This document shows positions 1 to 10,553 of a stretch of 64,000 nucleotides of DNA, piece by piece; within the stretch, counting starts at the first letter, position 1; each line of letters starts with the position of its first letter. The notes under the pieces were generated by a model. The model made no database searches. It was not told the origin of the DNA and saw only the letters and a list, made by a program, of their open reading frames with translations. Source of the DNA: Axinella damicornis. Its lineage: Eukaryota > Porifera > Demospongiae > Axinellida > Axinellidae. The position numbers and the translations under genes were made by a program. The stretch spans positions 14,878,781-14,942,780 of the forward strand of contig OZ007508.1 of NCBI GenBank assembly GCA_963931865.1, read 5' to 3'.

Positions 1-169
1 CCCGATTCAGCTCAGGTTCGGAGTAGGTTTCCCGGGGGTCCAGGATGGACGCCGCAAGTGCCAGAAACAGGATAGTATCGGCTTTCCCCCTGGGTATGCG
101 GCGCATCCGGCCAGCACTGAACATTCGCTGAAATCGTTTTTCGGCATCCGCCAGAGTGACCTTCTGCAT
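1..169 (-). CDS. DUF2087 domain-containing protein, partial
   Basis: Only the first 56 codons are inside the window; the rest lies beyond position 1. The reading frame starts with ATG at 169. After a short N-terminus the protein carries a basic stretch (RMRRIPRGKADTILF) followed by an Ala/Leu-rich helix and a Tyr-Ser-Glu-x-Glu-Leu-Asn segment. This matches the DUF2087 pattern, in which a basic Arg/Lys patch precedes a helix and an 'E.E.N' motif, a small domain often attached to transcription regulators. No biochemical role can be assigned. It is divergent from the YjgN-like gene at 363, so the 193-bp gap should hold both promoters. Confidence 0.55.
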   Translation of the reverse strand, partial: MQKVTLADAEKRFQRMFSAGRMRRIPRGKADTILFLALAASILDPRETYSEPELNR

Positions 170-362
170 GGGTACAACTAACTCTCTTTCAGCATAATCT
201 TCATGCCGGTTGTGTAACCTGCCCTGTTTTCTCCGGCAAAATGTTTACAGCATTCCGGTTTACATCACAAGCCAGCCAGTGGCCGAGTGCCGGGGGACAA
301 GTGCTTGACAAGCCTGAGAGTCGAGACACAACATAATCGGAAGCTCAAGAGAGGGGATAACA

Positions 363-1370
363 ATGACAGAAACCTCGGCATTCAAGGACGAACAAACCCG
401 CATCATCCCTTTGGAATTTCGCGGCGACGGCTTTGAGTTCTTCAAGATATGGATCGTCAATATCCTGCTGACCATTCTTACCCTGGGTATCTACTCGGCC
501 TGGGCCAAGGTCCGTACCAATCGCTATTTTTATTCGAACCTTTACCTGGACGATCGCAGTTTCCGGTACCTGGCCAGTCCCATCGCCATTCTGGTGGGCC
601 GGATCATCGCTATCGTGTTTCTGGTGATCTACATCGTCTCCGTTGAACTACTGCCCGGGCCTGGCCTGGCGGTGGCGCTGATCCTGACGCTTGTGATGCC
701 ATACCTGATTGTTCGCTCCATTGCGTTTAATCACCGGATGTCCGCCTACCGCAACATCCAGTTCCGTTTTCACGGCACCTATGGCGAGGCAGTGGTGGCG
801 CTGCTGGTGTGGCCACTGCTCGGCATGCTCACCCTTGGCATCCTCTATCCGCTGGCCCTGTTGCGCGTCAACCAGTTCATCGTCAACAACAGTGCTTACG
901 GAACCTCGCGCCTGACCTTTAATGCGACCTACAGGCAGTACGCTATCCTGGTCTTCTCTTTCATCGGCGCGAATGGTCTCGGGTTGTTGGTCGGCTGGTC
1001 GGTACCGCTCGCTGTCGTAGAGCAGGCAATCCTCAGCGTTGTGATCTTCGGCTTGATCTTCGTCTGGTTCACAGCGAACGCCACCAACCTTTACTACAAC
1101 TCGACCAGCCTGGGCGATAATCACTTTGATGCCGACCTGGAGACGGTTGGTCTGCTGAAGGTCTACACCGTCAACATGGTGCTGATCATCGTCACGCTGG
1201 GTCTCTACCTGCCCGCCGCCAAGGTGCGCCTGGCCAGGTACAAGGCCGGGCACATCCGCTTTGTCGCCGTTGCTTCCATCGATGACTTTGTTGCCGCGGA
1301 ACAGGAGCAGGTCTCTGCACTGGCTGAGGAAATGGGCGAGGCGTTCGACTTCGACATCGGCACCCTCTAA
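363..1370 (+). CDS. YjgN family (DUF898) membrane protein
   Basis: A 335-residue multi-pass inner-membrane protein. It shows the repeated YjgN/DUF898 pattern: 'F.FF.IW..N..LT..TLGIYS.WAKVR..R' near residues 25-55 and a second copy near the C-terminus ('LKVYTVNM..I..TLGLY.P.AKVR..RY'). Several hydrophobic helices lie between. The family has no established function. The ATG is preceded by a purine-rich site (GAGGGG) about 6 bases upstream. The next gene, an M48 peptidase, begins at the base after this stop codon, so the two are probably co-translated. YjgN-like and M48 proteins are commonly neighbours, which suggests a shared envelope quality-control role; that role is inference. Confidence 0.88.
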   Translation: MTETSAFKDEQTRIIPLEFRGDGFEFFKIWIVNILLTILTLGIYSAWAKVRTNRYFYSNLYLDDRSFRYLASPIAILVGRIIAIVFLVIYIVSVELLPGPGLAVALILTLVMPYLIVRSIAFNHRMSAYRNIQFRFHGTYGEAVVALLVWPLLGMLTLGILYPLALLRVNQFIVNNSAYGTSRLTFNATYRQYAILVFSFIGANGLGLLVGWSVPLAVVEQAILSVVIFGLIFVWFTANATNLYYNSTSLGDNHFDADLETVGLLKVYTVNMVLIIVTLGLYLPAAKVRLARYKAGHIRFVAVASIDDFVAAEQEQVSALAEEMGEAFDFDIGTL

Positions 1371-2375
1371 ATGGCAGTCGCGGGCGAATACGCCGACGGT
1401 CAGTCCTCCCGGGTCGTACCGGCAACGCTGTCGGTCACGGGGTCGGGGATTGTCATTCAAACCGAGGCCGGGACAAAGACATATCCCGCTGATGCGGTCA
1501 CCATCAGTTCACGACTGGGCAAGACACCCCGCTACCTGACATTCCCGGACGGTGCCCAGTTCGAGACGCCAGACAATGATGGCATCGATGAGCTGCTGGC
1601 CGCACAGGTAGGCAGATCGGGACTGCTACATACGCTGGAATCCCACCTTCCTCTGGTCCTGATCGCTGCGATTGTGACGGTGTTGTCTCTGGCCTGGGTG
1701 GTAACAGTGGGCATACCACGCGGGGCGGACTACATCGCGCACAATGTCTCGCAGGAGGTCGTGGATAAGTTGGGTGCAAACAGCCTGCAACTGCTCGACC
1801 GCACGGTGTTTGAACCCAGCGAGTTGCCGACCGACCGGCAGGCTGAGATTCGCGCCTTCCTGCAGCCAATCATCGACAGGCATTCTAATGTGAGCTTGCA
1901 TTTCCGGGCGGGCCTGCCCAATGCCTACGCATTGCCGGATGCGTCAATCGTGTTGACGGACGGTTTGTTCGACGTTCTCAAGTCACCGGACGAGATCAAA
2001 GCCATCGTCTACCATGAAATCGGGCATGTTGAGCATCGCCACCTTCTCAGGCGGTCTCTGCAAGGCTCCGCGATTGCAGTCTTGCTGGTTCTGGTGACCG
2101 GAGACCTCAGCAATTTTGACCTGTTGGTGGGCCTGCCGGCACTGCTGGTTGACCTGTCGTATTCGCGGGAGTTTGAGCTTGAGGCGGACCGCTATGCGCT
2201 GGATGCACTGGCTGAAGCAGGCATGGATGTGACTGACTTTCGCACCGCGCTGGTGAAGTTGACGGATTGGTATGACGTTGATGAGGTAAATGACTCGTAT
2301 CTGCTTCACTACCTGTCGACACATCCTCACACGGAAGAGCGCCTCGGGCAGGTTCTCGACGATACTCAGGATTAG
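1371..2375 (+). CDS. M48 family metallopeptidase
   Basis: A 334-residue membrane-anchored zinc protease. A single transmembrane segment lies around residues 95-115 and is followed by the catalytic domain. The zinc-binding HEXXH motif is HEIGH at residues 215-219, and the third ligand is probably Glu269 in the FELEAD motif, as in other M48 enzymes (HtpX/Oma1/BepA group). The soluble N-terminal ~90 residues do not resemble a known domain by eye. ATG at 1371 directly follows the TAA of the YjgN-like gene, so translation is likely coupled. Its substrate is unknown; envelope protein turnover is the usual role for the family. Confidence 0.88.
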   Translation: MAVAGEYADGQSSRVVPATLSVTGSGIVIQTEAGTKTYPADAVTISSRLGKTPRYLTFPDGAQFETPDNDGIDELLAAQVGRSGLLHTLESHLPLVLIAAIVTVLSLAWVVTVGIPRGADYIAHNVSQEVVDKLGANSLQLLDRTVFEPSELPTDRQAEIRAFLQPIIDRHSNVSLHFRAGLPNAYALPDASIVLTDGLFDVLKSPDEIKAIVYHEIGHVEHRHLLRRSLQGSAIAVLLVLVTGDLSNFDLLVGLPALLVDLSYSREFELEADRYALDALAEAGMDVTDFRTALVKLTDWYDVDEVNDSYLLHYLSTHPHTEERLGQVLDDTQD

Positions 2376-2525
2376 AGGGACAACTCATCGTCCGCGTCAT
2401 CTCCAGCCGTTCACCAACGTTCGACTGACCCGGGTCAAACACCTTGCCAACTTCCACCGAAAATGGATCAAAGGGCTGATATAATCAGCATCGTAATATG
2501 ACAAAGACAAGGCGAGTAATACAAC

Positions 2526-3779
2526 TTGGACAGACTGATTAAGTCAAATGCAGGTCATCTGAAAAAAATAGCTGTGTCCATAGTCAGCCTACTTGTGCTT
2601 ATGGTGCTGGTCATCTATTTCACACAAGATGAACTCCAATCAACCGTACTCACTGTCTCAGAAAATGAAATTCGATCAAGTTTGGTAAGGGAAGGATTGT
2701 TCGAAGACTTCATACCTTTGAGAGCTACTGTCGTTCCCCTTGAGAGGGTTTTCCTTGACACTATAGAGGGAGGGCGAGTGGAAGAAGTCTTTGTCGAAAA
2801 CGGGGCTTCGGTCATCGCTGACCAACTCATCTTGAGATTATCCAACCCCTCTCTACAGTTGGATGTTATATCTCGTGAAGCTGAAGTAACTGAACAACTA
2901 AACAATCTAAATACACTGAACCTTCAACTTGAACAAAACAGGCTTAGCCATAAAAGAAAGCTAATTGAAGTAGACTGGAAAATCGCCAGGTTAGAACCCA
3001 GACACAAGCGAATTTCTGCACTAAAATACGAAAATCACGTGAGCGAAGAAGAAATCGAACTGATAGAAGAGGAGTTGAACTATTGGCGGAATATTCGTGA
3101 AGCCACAATAGAAGCTCAGCAGAGTGATGAAAAATTACAAAAAGCGCAAAAGGCACAACTCGAAACAGCCGTTGTGCATCTGGAAAGAAACCTGGATTTT
3201 GCAAGAGCAAATTTGGCAAGCCTTGAAGTTCGAGCATCAATAGCAGGTCAACTAACGTCGTTTGAAGTGCTTGTCGGACAGTCACTCCAGAAAGGAGAGC
3301 GTATTGGGCAAATCGACAGCCCGGATAGCTTTAAACTGACGACTCTAATCGATGAGTTTTACATCAACCGAATTGAAATTGGTCAATCTGTGGAAGCAGG
3401 GATTCAAAATAATGAATTTCAGCTCACAGTATCCAAAGTGTACCCAGAAGTACAGAATGGTGAATTTCGGGTAGATATGCGCTTTGAAGGTTCACCTCCC
3501 GAGAACTTAAAAACAGGTCAGGCATTTAGTGCAAAGCTTAATTTTGCTTCAGGATACAAAGCATTGGTTGTAGATCATGGCAGCTTTTTGAAAGAAACTG
3601 GCGGGACCTGGGTGTTCGTATTCACTGAAGACAGGGCCCGAGCAGAAAGGCGGTCGGTGAAGTTAGGGCAGTCGAACAATTCTGTAGTTGAAGTGATTGA
3701 AGGTCTTCAAGAAGGAGAGGAGATCGTTATATCAACATATCGAAATTACGCTGATTTCGAATTTTTACGAATCGACTAA
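2526..3779 (+). CDS. HlyD/MacA-type periplasmic adaptor subunit
   Basis: A 417-residue membrane-fusion protein. An N-terminal membrane anchor (about residues 13-33) is followed by a lipoyl-like half, a charged coiled-coil hairpin (about residues 105-245), the second lipoyl half and beta-barrel domains. Such adaptors link an inner-membrane ABC transporter to an outer-membrane channel. The start is TTG at 2526 with a purine-rich site (AAGGCGAG) 9-17 bases upstream. Its TAA overlaps the ATG of the ATPase gene by one base, so the two are translationally coupled. Base composition is clearly more AT-rich than the M48 gene upstream, which suggests the transporter was acquired separately. Confidence 0.85.
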   Translation: MDRLIKSNAGHLKKIAVSIVSLLVLMVLVIYFTQDELQSTVLTVSENEIRSSLVREGLFEDFIPLRATVVPLERVFLDTIEGGRVEEVFVENGASVIADQLILRLSNPSLQLDVISREAEVTEQLNNLNTLNLQLEQNRLSHKRKLIEVDWKIARLEPRHKRISALKYENHVSEEEIELIEEELNYWRNIREATIEAQQSDEKLQKAQKAQLETAVVHLERNLDFARANLASLEVRASIAGQLTSFEVLVGQSLQKGERIGQIDSPDSFKLTTLIDEFYINRIEIGQSVEAGIQNNEFQLTVSKVYPEVQNGEFRVDMRFEGSPPENLKTGQAFSAKLNFASGYKALVVDHGSFLKETGGTWVFVFTEDRARAERRSVKLGQSNNSVVEVIEGLQEGEEIVISTYRNYADFEFLRID

Positions 3780-4450
3780 TGTCTGAATCAATACAATTAA
3801 AGAACATCTGCAAAATCTATCGGACGGAAGTGGTAGAAACTACGGCTCTCCAACACCTGGACCTGACGGTCAAGAAAGGTGAATTCATAGCATTGATGGG
3901 GCCATCCGGGTGCGGAAAAACAACATTGCTGAATATCCTTGGCCTGATAGATGTTCCCAATTCTGGCTCTTACCATCTAGACGGCCACGATACAGGCACT
4001 CTCTCCAGCAATGACATTGTTTCACTCAGAAGAGCAAATATCGGTTTTGTTTTCCAGCATTTCAATCTTCTTGCTGAACTCACAGTTGAAGAGAATGTCG
4101 AGTTACCGATGATTTATCAAGGCGTTGGTAAAACAAATAGAAAAGAAACCGTTTCCAGACTGCTGGAACAGCTAAAGATCGATCATCGCGGCAAGCATTT
4201 GCCATCTTTGTTATCTGGTGGACAACAACAACGTGTAGCCATTGCAAGGGCATTGGCCAACAACCCTGCCGTACTTCTTGCAGACGAGCCTACTGGCAAT
4301 CTTGATCACGATACCAGTGTCGAGATATTGAATATTTTGAGTGAGCTAAAACAATCGGGAGCAACGATTGTGATGGTGACTCACTCTCAACATGATGCCG
4401 AATATGCCGATTCGATAGTAGAAATGCTGGATGGTAAGATTCAAAAATAA
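3779..4450 (+). CDS. ABC transporter ATP-binding protein (MacB/LolD type)
   Basis: A 223-residue nucleotide-binding subunit. The Walker A is GPSGCGKT (residues 41-48), the signature is LSGGQQQR, and the Walker B with its catalytic Glu is [12 protein letters not shown]. The D-loop and switch His (MVTHS) are present. Length and motifs fit the MacB/LolD/FtsE branch, which powers mechanotransmission by FtsX-type permeases rather than classical pore transport. It overlaps the adaptor gene by one base and faces the permease gene at 4499-6919, which is on the opposite strand 48 bp away. Confidence 0.92.
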   Translation: MSESIQLKNICKIYRTEVVETTALQHLDLTVKKGEFIALMGPSGCGKTTLLNILGLIDVPNSGSYHLDGHDTGTLSSNDIVSLRRANIGFVFQHFNLLAELTVEENVELPMIYQGVGKTNRKETVSRLLEQLKIDHRGKHLPSLLSGGQQQRVAIARALANNPAVLLADEPTGNLDHDTSVEILNILSELKQSGATIVMVTHSQHDAEYADSIVEMLDGKIQK

Positions 4451-4498
4451 GCCCATATCGCACAGTTCGATTATATCACTCGACAATCTGCACTTCTC

Positions 4499-6919
4499 TT
4501 ATTCGACTTTCAATAGCAGCGGTAATTGTGTCTTAACCAGTCTGTGAATACTTCCACCGATCGCCGCCGTGATGATGGACGAGATAACACACAATCCGAT
4601 CAATACCGGTGATATTAAATCATCGATTCGATAGGAAAAACTACTGAGCCAGTCTGACCCGAAATAGTATGAAACAGGTATTGCCAGTAGTAACCCGGTG
4701 AAAGCTGCGCTGCTGAATTTAACTGCGAGATTTGCAACCAATTTGGCGAGCGGCGCACCCAGAACTCTGTGAATGGCAACGTCGCGCTTGTACGAATCAG
4801 CAATTTTTAATGTTGTACCCAAAAGGCCAACGCTGGCGACAACAACACTAACAGCAGCTACCAGTAAAATCAGACGCAGTTGTGAGATCTCCCAATAGTA
4901 TCTGGCATTGATCGTACCATCAACGCTACCGTGCTCAAGGAAGCTGCTTCCCCCCATATCGGTCCAGACCTGATCTATTACATCAATAGACATTTCGTCT
5001 TTCAGTCTTACAAGCAGCCTTGCTCCTGCATTTTCATCGGCAATAATTAGTGTCGGTTCGATTTTTGAAAACAATGGATCAAAATGAAAATCAGCGACGA
5101 CACCGATGATTTCAGCCACTCTCCATTTATCTCCATAGATAATCTGGATTGAATTCCCTGGTACTGTTGTCGGATTTTCGAATCCCATCATGATTGCAGC
5201 CGTCAAGTTAAGCAGTACTGGTACAGTTGACTCAACAGAATCTGAAATGAGGTCTGCTGCTCGATCTTCAGAGAATAACCTCCCTGCAACAGGTTGCATC
5301 CTTAGTATTGATGGAAAGCTCCTATCGCCCACCAAATACCTCATCGTCAAAGTACTATTGCCACCACTATCGTCTTTCACGGACATGGAATAGCTGGATG
5401 GTTCGCCAGGCACAGTAAGTGTGCCAGCGACCTCATTTGCATATCCAGAACTGATCAATCTCGCTTTGAAGCGTTTTGCATCATGATCCTTGTTAGTTAG
5501 CCCCCATACTACTGAGACCCCATCGTAGTCCATCCCCGCGTGTTTCGAATCAAGGTAACGAACCTGTGACGCCATAATCATACAAAAACAAACTAATCCT
5601 GCCGCCATGAAAAATTGAGTCATTACAGAAAAAAACGCCAGTTTTGATCGTGGATTCAAGCTGGTAATGGAACGTATGGCTTCTGGTATGGGTAGTGCTC
5701 GTAAGAGTGGTGTCGCTATCATTCCAAGTAATGTGCTAATTAACGCAGCAACAAGAAGGATGGCCATAGTTTCAAGTTGCTTGTAGTCCCCAATAGGGTT
5801 GTAAATATCCAATTGTGAAGTTCCCATAGGCCATAGCACTGAAATTATCACCAATGCAACAGCGGAGGCTGCAAGACTCTGAAGAAAGCTAAGTGAAATT
5901 ATATAGAGCGATAGCTGGCTGCCGGTAGCGCCAGCTATCCTCCGTATTGCATAGCTCTTTGCGTTTAATGCTATATGAGTGGACAACATGCCAACGTGAT
6001 TCAATAACGCGATGAGAAAAGTTAGAACCCCAAGTGTTCCCAGAAGAATTATCTGAGAATATCCCGTGCCCTGCCTTGACATACCCGGACCTTTGGAATC
6101 AAAAACGATGCGCTGTAGTGGTCTAAGCTGGTAATCATAGAATGGCGCTATACCTTTTCCCGGATATCCTTCGGAGTACAGTCGGGGTGCCTTTTTGCGG
6201 ACCATGTTCTCCAGTTCTTGTAGCGTATGTCCTATTGATGTGCCTTCAACCACCTTGAGGTACACGCTACCCCCAATTGAACCCCAATCCAGGTACAGTT
6301 CCCGGTCAGAAAACTCTACAGACTCGAAACCAGCCAGGCTGGAAATTTCAAGGTGGGAGTTTTTAGGCCAATTTTCTATCACACCGGAAACCACCAGCCG
6401 ACCTCCTTGTGTCATCAGTTCCTTCCCCACAACTGAACCTTCGCCAAATAGTGTTCTTGCGGAGGCTTCAGTCAATAGTATCGAATAGGGTCCTAACTGA
6501 TCTATGTTTGCATGCCCTTCTATCACTTCAACCGGGAAGAATTCAAAGAAGGATTCACTAACAAAGGTCATTGGTAGGTGGTGAACCCTACCAGATTTCG
6601 ATATGCTTACCTGTAGGGGAAAAGCTGCGGCTGAGGCCTCAACAGATCGGATGCCAGCAACAAGCGTCATCAGTACGCCGGGTGCGGATTGTGTTTGCTT
6701 CGGACTCCGGCCAGGTTTATTCTGAATTACCTCAACCCGATAAATAGAATCAGGATCATTTGCCCAGTTATCATAGGTTAGATGCTGGTATATGAACAAT
6801 GAAGTTAATGTAAAAACGCTTATACCAATGCCCAGGCCAAGAGAGTTAAGGGAAAAAGATTTCCATCCCATGGAAATCTGCACGCGTGAGGTTCGCAACA
6901 CATGATTTATTGGAATCAT
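4499..6919 (-). CDS. FtsX-domain ABC transporter permease
   Basis: An 806-residue inner-membrane permease with the two-module layout of MacB-type exporters. A first membrane helix (residues ~22-45) is followed by a large periplasmic MacB_PCD-like domain, then three helices (FtsX domain 1, residues ~285-405). A hydrophobic helix at ~428-450 is followed by a second periplasmic domain and a final three-helix FtsX domain (residues ~675-800). With the adaptor and ATPase genes it would form a tripartite mechanotransmitting exporter. Unusually it is convergent with those genes and so has its own promoter. Coding sequence is AT-rich like the other two. The cargo cannot be told from sequence; lipoprotein, peptide or siderophore export are known for relatives. 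Confidence 0.85.
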   Translation of the reverse strand: MIPINHVLRTSRVQISMGWKSFSLNSLGLGIGISVFTLTSLFIYQHLTYDNWANDPDSIYRVEVIQNKPGRSPKQTQSAPGVLMTLVAGIRSVEASAAAFPLQVSISKSGRVHHLPMTFVSESFFEFFPVEVIEGHANIDQLGPYSILLTEASARTLFGEGSVVGKELMTQGGRLVVSGVIENWPKNSHLEISSLAGFESVEFSDRELYLDWGSIGGSVYLKVVEGTSIGHTLQELENMVRKKAPRLYSEGYPGKGIAPFYDYQLRPLQRIVFDSKGPGMSRQGTGYSQIILLGTLGVLTFLIALLNHVGMLSTHIALNAKSYAIRRIAGATGSQLSLYIISLSFLQSLAASAVALVIISVLWPMGTSQLDIYNPIGDYKQLETMAILLVAALISTLLGMIATPLLRALPIPEAIRSITSLNPRSKLAFFSVMTQFFMAAGLVCFCMIMASQVRYLDSKHAGMDYDGVSVVWGLTNKDHDAKRFKARLISSGYANEVAGTLTVPGEPSSYSMSVKDDSGGNSTLTMRYLVGDRSFPSILRMQPVAGRLFSEDRAADLISDSVESTVPVLLNLTAAIMMGFENPTTVPGNSIQIIYGDKWRVAEIIGVVADFHFDPLFSKIEPTLIIADENAGARLLVRLKDEMSIDVIDQVWTDMGGSSFLEHGSVDGTINARYYWEISQLRLILLVAAVSVVVASVGLLGTTLKIADSYKRDVAIHRVLGAPLAKLVANLAVKFSSAAFTGLLLAIPVSYYFGSDWLSSFSYRIDDLISPVLIGLCVISSIITAAIGGSIHRLVKTQLPLLLKVE

Positions 6920-7178
6920 AGGTCTAACTCAACAAGTCTTTCTCGTTTGCGGACAACCTTTACTATCCCATCGCTTAGCGCACAACCCGGCTCCAGCTGA
7001 CCCCTGATTGTTAAGAGGCATGTCTGATCTGTCAGGTGAGTTGATGTTTGTCGATAGGCGCATCCAGGCATGATAGTTCATGTAAAGCTATCAATACATT
7101 AGCAAACGCATGAAAACCAATAAGACACTTTTCCAGCGGACGTTTGGTGTTCTTTGAAAGGGGCACTAAGGTGTAAAC
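6920..7178. other. Intergenic gap between permease and rRNA terminator
   Basis: No convincing gene. The stretch holds the upstream region of the permease gene (which reads to the left) and the outflow of the rRNA operon. No RNA gene or repeat was recognised. Confidence 0.5.
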
Positions 7179-7214
7179 AAAAAGCCCCGGTCGTATAAGC
7201 GACCGGGGCTTTTT
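7179..7214 (-). terminator. rRNA operon Rho-independent terminator
   Basis: A perfect 10-bp GC-rich stem (GCCCCGGTCG, 7184-7193, pairing with 7200-7209) has a 6-base loop and is flanked by A5/T5 runs, so on the minus strand it ends in a U tract just after the 5S gene. It is the expected terminator for the rRNA transcript and, being symmetric, may also stop transcription from the left. Confidence 0.93.
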
Positions 7215-7222
7215 AATTTAGA

Positions 7223-7339
7223 TGCCTGACAATGTCCTACTCTCACATGGGAACTCCCACACTACCATCGGCGCTGAGCAGTTTCACTTCTGAGTTCGGG
7301 ATGGGTCAGGTGGTACCTACTCGCTATTATCGTCAGGCA
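7223..7339 (-). rRNA. rrf: 5S ribosomal RNA
   Basis: About 117 bases. The 5' (TGCCTGACG) and 3' (GTCAGGCA) ends are complementary and form helix I. The interior contains the conserved 5S blocks, including 'CGAACTCAGAAGTGAAAC' read on the minus strand. It is the last gene of the rRNA operon, right before the terminator. Confidence 0.95.
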
Positions 7340-7626
7340 AACCGATGCGACATCGCCGTCCCCCACTTGAAGAATTCCCTCCCTCAAGGTGGTAACGGCG
7401 TGCCTCGGTTCATCCGCGCTTCCCGCTTGGATGGCCTACAACTCTTTCTCTTATCCAAAAATAAGAGAGTGTAATAAGTGACAATTCCCGCCAACAAATA
7501 TGACATCTTCGATACTGATACAGCGATGATATATCTATCTTGTATCTGACTATTTCAAGGTCTTTATCCCATACAACTTTCACATATCGTTCACATATCG
7601 TCGATCGATATCGCTCAAGTTATATG
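7340..7626. other. 23S-5S spacer
   Basis: A 287-bp spacer inside the rRNA operon, long for this position. It contains no tRNA gene. It should hold the 3' processing stem of 23S rRNA, but no exact boundaries are claimed. Confidence 0.5.
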
Positions 7627-7758
7627 ATCAAGCCTCACGAGCAATTAGTACTGGTTAGCTCAACGCCTCACAGCGCTTACACACCCAGCCTATCAACCTC
7701 GTAGTCTTCGAGGGCTCTTCAGGGGACTCGAAGTCCCAGTGAGAACTAATCTTGAAGG

Positions 7759-7792
<34 letters not shown>

Positions 7793-7960
7793 TTTCCGAA
7801 CGTAGCTACCCGGCAATGCAATTGGCATCACAACCGGAACACCAGAGGTTCGTCCACTCCGGTCCTCTCGTACTGGGAGCAGCTCTTCTCAATTCTCAAA
7901 CGCCCACGGCAGATAGGGACCGAACTGTCTCACGACGTTCTAAACCCAGCTCGCGTACCA

Positions 7961-7992
<32 letters not shown>

Positions 7993-7995
7993 TGG

Positions 7996-8038
<43 letters not shown>

Positions 8039-8067
8039 ACCGCCGTCGATGTGAACTCTTGGGCGGT

Positions 8068-8141
<74 letters not shown>

Positions 8142-8244
8142 TAACCTAGTTTCCTACCTGCTCGACGTGTCTGTCTCGCAGTCAAGCACCCTTCTGCTAT
8201 TGCACTCATTGCATGATTTCCGACCATGCTGAGGGTACCTTCGC

Positions 8245-8287
<43 letters not shown>

Positions 8288-8549
8288 ACCCACCATACAC
8301 TGTCCTTATCCCGGATAACGGGACCAAGTTAGAACCCCAACGTTCCCAGGGTGGTATTTCAAGGTCGACTCCACCGAAACTGGCGTCCCGGTTTCAAAGT
8401 CTCCCACCTATCCTACACAAGAAAAATCAGAGTCCAGTGCAAAGCTGTAGTAAAGGTTCACGGGGTCTTTCCGTCTAGCCGCGGGTATACGGCATCTTAA
8501 CCGCAAATTCAATTTCACTGAGTCTCGGGTGGAGACAGTGTGGCCATCG

Positions 8550-8631
<82 letters not shown>

Positions 8632-9421
8632 TTGGGCTTCGATCAAGAGCTTCGGTAAAACCTAACCCCATCAATTAACCTTCAAGCACCGGGCAGGCGT
8701 CACACCCTATACGTCCACTTACGTGTTTGCAGAGTGCTGTGTTTTTAGTAAACAGTCGCAGCCACCTGGTATCTTCGACCACCAACAGCTTACGGGGTAA
8801 ACCCTTCACCATCAGCGGCGCACCTTCTCCCGAAGTTACGGTGCCATTTTGCCTAGTTCCTTCACCCGAGTTCTCTCAAGCGCCTTGGTATTCTCTACCT
8901 GACCACCTGTGTCGGTTTGGGGTACGGTTCTTAATTACCTGTTGCTTAGAAGCTTTTCCTGGAAGCATGGCATCAACCACTTCCTGAACACATTGGTTCA
9001 GTTCGTCCTTGTCCTCAGCCTCAAGATCCCGGATTTACCTAAGATCTCAGCCTACGACCTCTCACGCGGACAACCATCGCCGCGCCAGCCTAGCCTTCTC
9101 CGTCCCTCCATCGCAGTAATTAAAAGTGCTGGAATATTAACCAGCTTCCCATCGATTACGCATTTCTGCCTCACCTTAGGGGCCGACTAACCCTGCGCCG
9201 ATTAGCGTTGCGCAGGAAACCTTGGTCTTCCGGCGGGGGGGTTTTTCACCCCCCTTATCGTTACTCATGTCAGCATTCGCACTTCTGATATCTCCAGCAT
9301 GCCTTACGGCACACCTTCACAGACTTACAGAACGCTCCGCTACCGCGCACAATGATGTGCACCCGCAGCTTCGGTGTACAGTTTGAGCCCCGTTAAATCT
9401 TCCGCGCGGGCCGACTCGACT

Positions 9422-9473
<52 letters not shown>

Positions 9474-9516
9474 AGCTGTCTATGCCTTCCCACATCGTTT
9501 CCCACTTAACTGTAAC

Positions 9517-9554
<38 letters not shown>

Positions 9555-10553
9555 CCACGACGGACGTTAGCACCCGCCGTGTGTCTGCCATGCTGCACTC
9601 ACAGGTATTCGGAGTTTGCATCGGGTTGGTAAGCCGGGATGGCCCCCTAGCCGAGACAGTGCTCTACCCCCTGTGGTGATACATGACGCTCTACCTAAAT
9701 AGATTTCGCGGAGAACCAGCTATCTCCAGGCTTGATTAGCCTTTCACTCCGATCCACAGCTCATCCCCCCATTTTTCAACATAGGTGGGTTCGGGCCTCC
9801 AGTCCGTGTTACCGAACCTTCACCCTGGCCATGGATAGATCGCCTGGTTTCGGGTCTACTCCCAGCAACTGTGCCTACAGCCGAAACTGTAGAATGCGCC
9901 CTATTAAGACTCGGTTTCCCTACGCCTCCCCTAAACGGTTAAGCTTGCTACTGAAAATAAGTCGCTGACCCATTATACAAAAGGTACGCCGTCACCCTTT
10001 TCTACAAGAGAAAGTGGGCTCCGACTGCTTGTACGTATATGGTTTCAGGGTCTATTTCACTCCCCTCTCCGGGGTTCTTTTCGCCTTTCCCTCACGGTAC
10101 TGGTTCACTATCGGTCAGTAAGGAGTATTTAGCCTTGGAGGATGGTCCCCCCATGTTCAGTCAAAGTTACACGTGCTCCGACCTACTTGTTGCAAACCTG
10201 GTTCTTCCAAAATGTTTTCAGGTACAGGGCTATCACCTTCTATCGCCGGACTTTCCAGACCGTTCCCCTGACAAATTGGATAAAGATTGCTGGCTGGTCC
10301 CCGTTCGCTCGCCGCTACTAAGGGAATCTCGGTTGATTTCTGTTCCTCCAGGTACTTAGATGATTCAGTTCCCTGGGTTTGCTTCATACACCTATGTATT
10401 CAGTGCATGATGACCTTACGGTCGGGTTTCCCCATTCGGAAATCCCGGGATCGAAGCTTGTTTGTCAGCTCCCCCGGGCTTATCGCAGACTACAACGTCC
10501 TTCATCGCCTCTTACTGCCTAGGCATCCACCATATACGCTTATTCGCTTGACC
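7627..10553 (-). rRNA. rrl: 23S ribosomal RNA
   Basis: About 2.93 kb. The 5' end reads GGTCAAGCGAATAAGCG on the minus strand (10553 downward), matching the bacterial 23S start, and the 3' end carries the conserved 'GGTACTAAT...GTGAGGCTT'-like block. Highly conserved internal segments such as the peptidyl-transferase and sarcin-ricin regions are present, and no intervening sequence is evident. End positions are good to a few bases. Confidence 0.95.

Noticed and set aside
305..337. Sigma70 promoter for the YjgN-like gene (TTGACA ... CATAAT)
   Set aside because: The spacer is 21 bp, too long for a normal promoter.
648..1460. Long minus-strand frame opposite the YjgN-like gene
   Set aside because: It is antisense to a well-supported gene, low in hydrophobic structure and without family resemblance. 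The same applies to other long antisense frames such as 33798-35222, 18765-19814 and 46573-47484.
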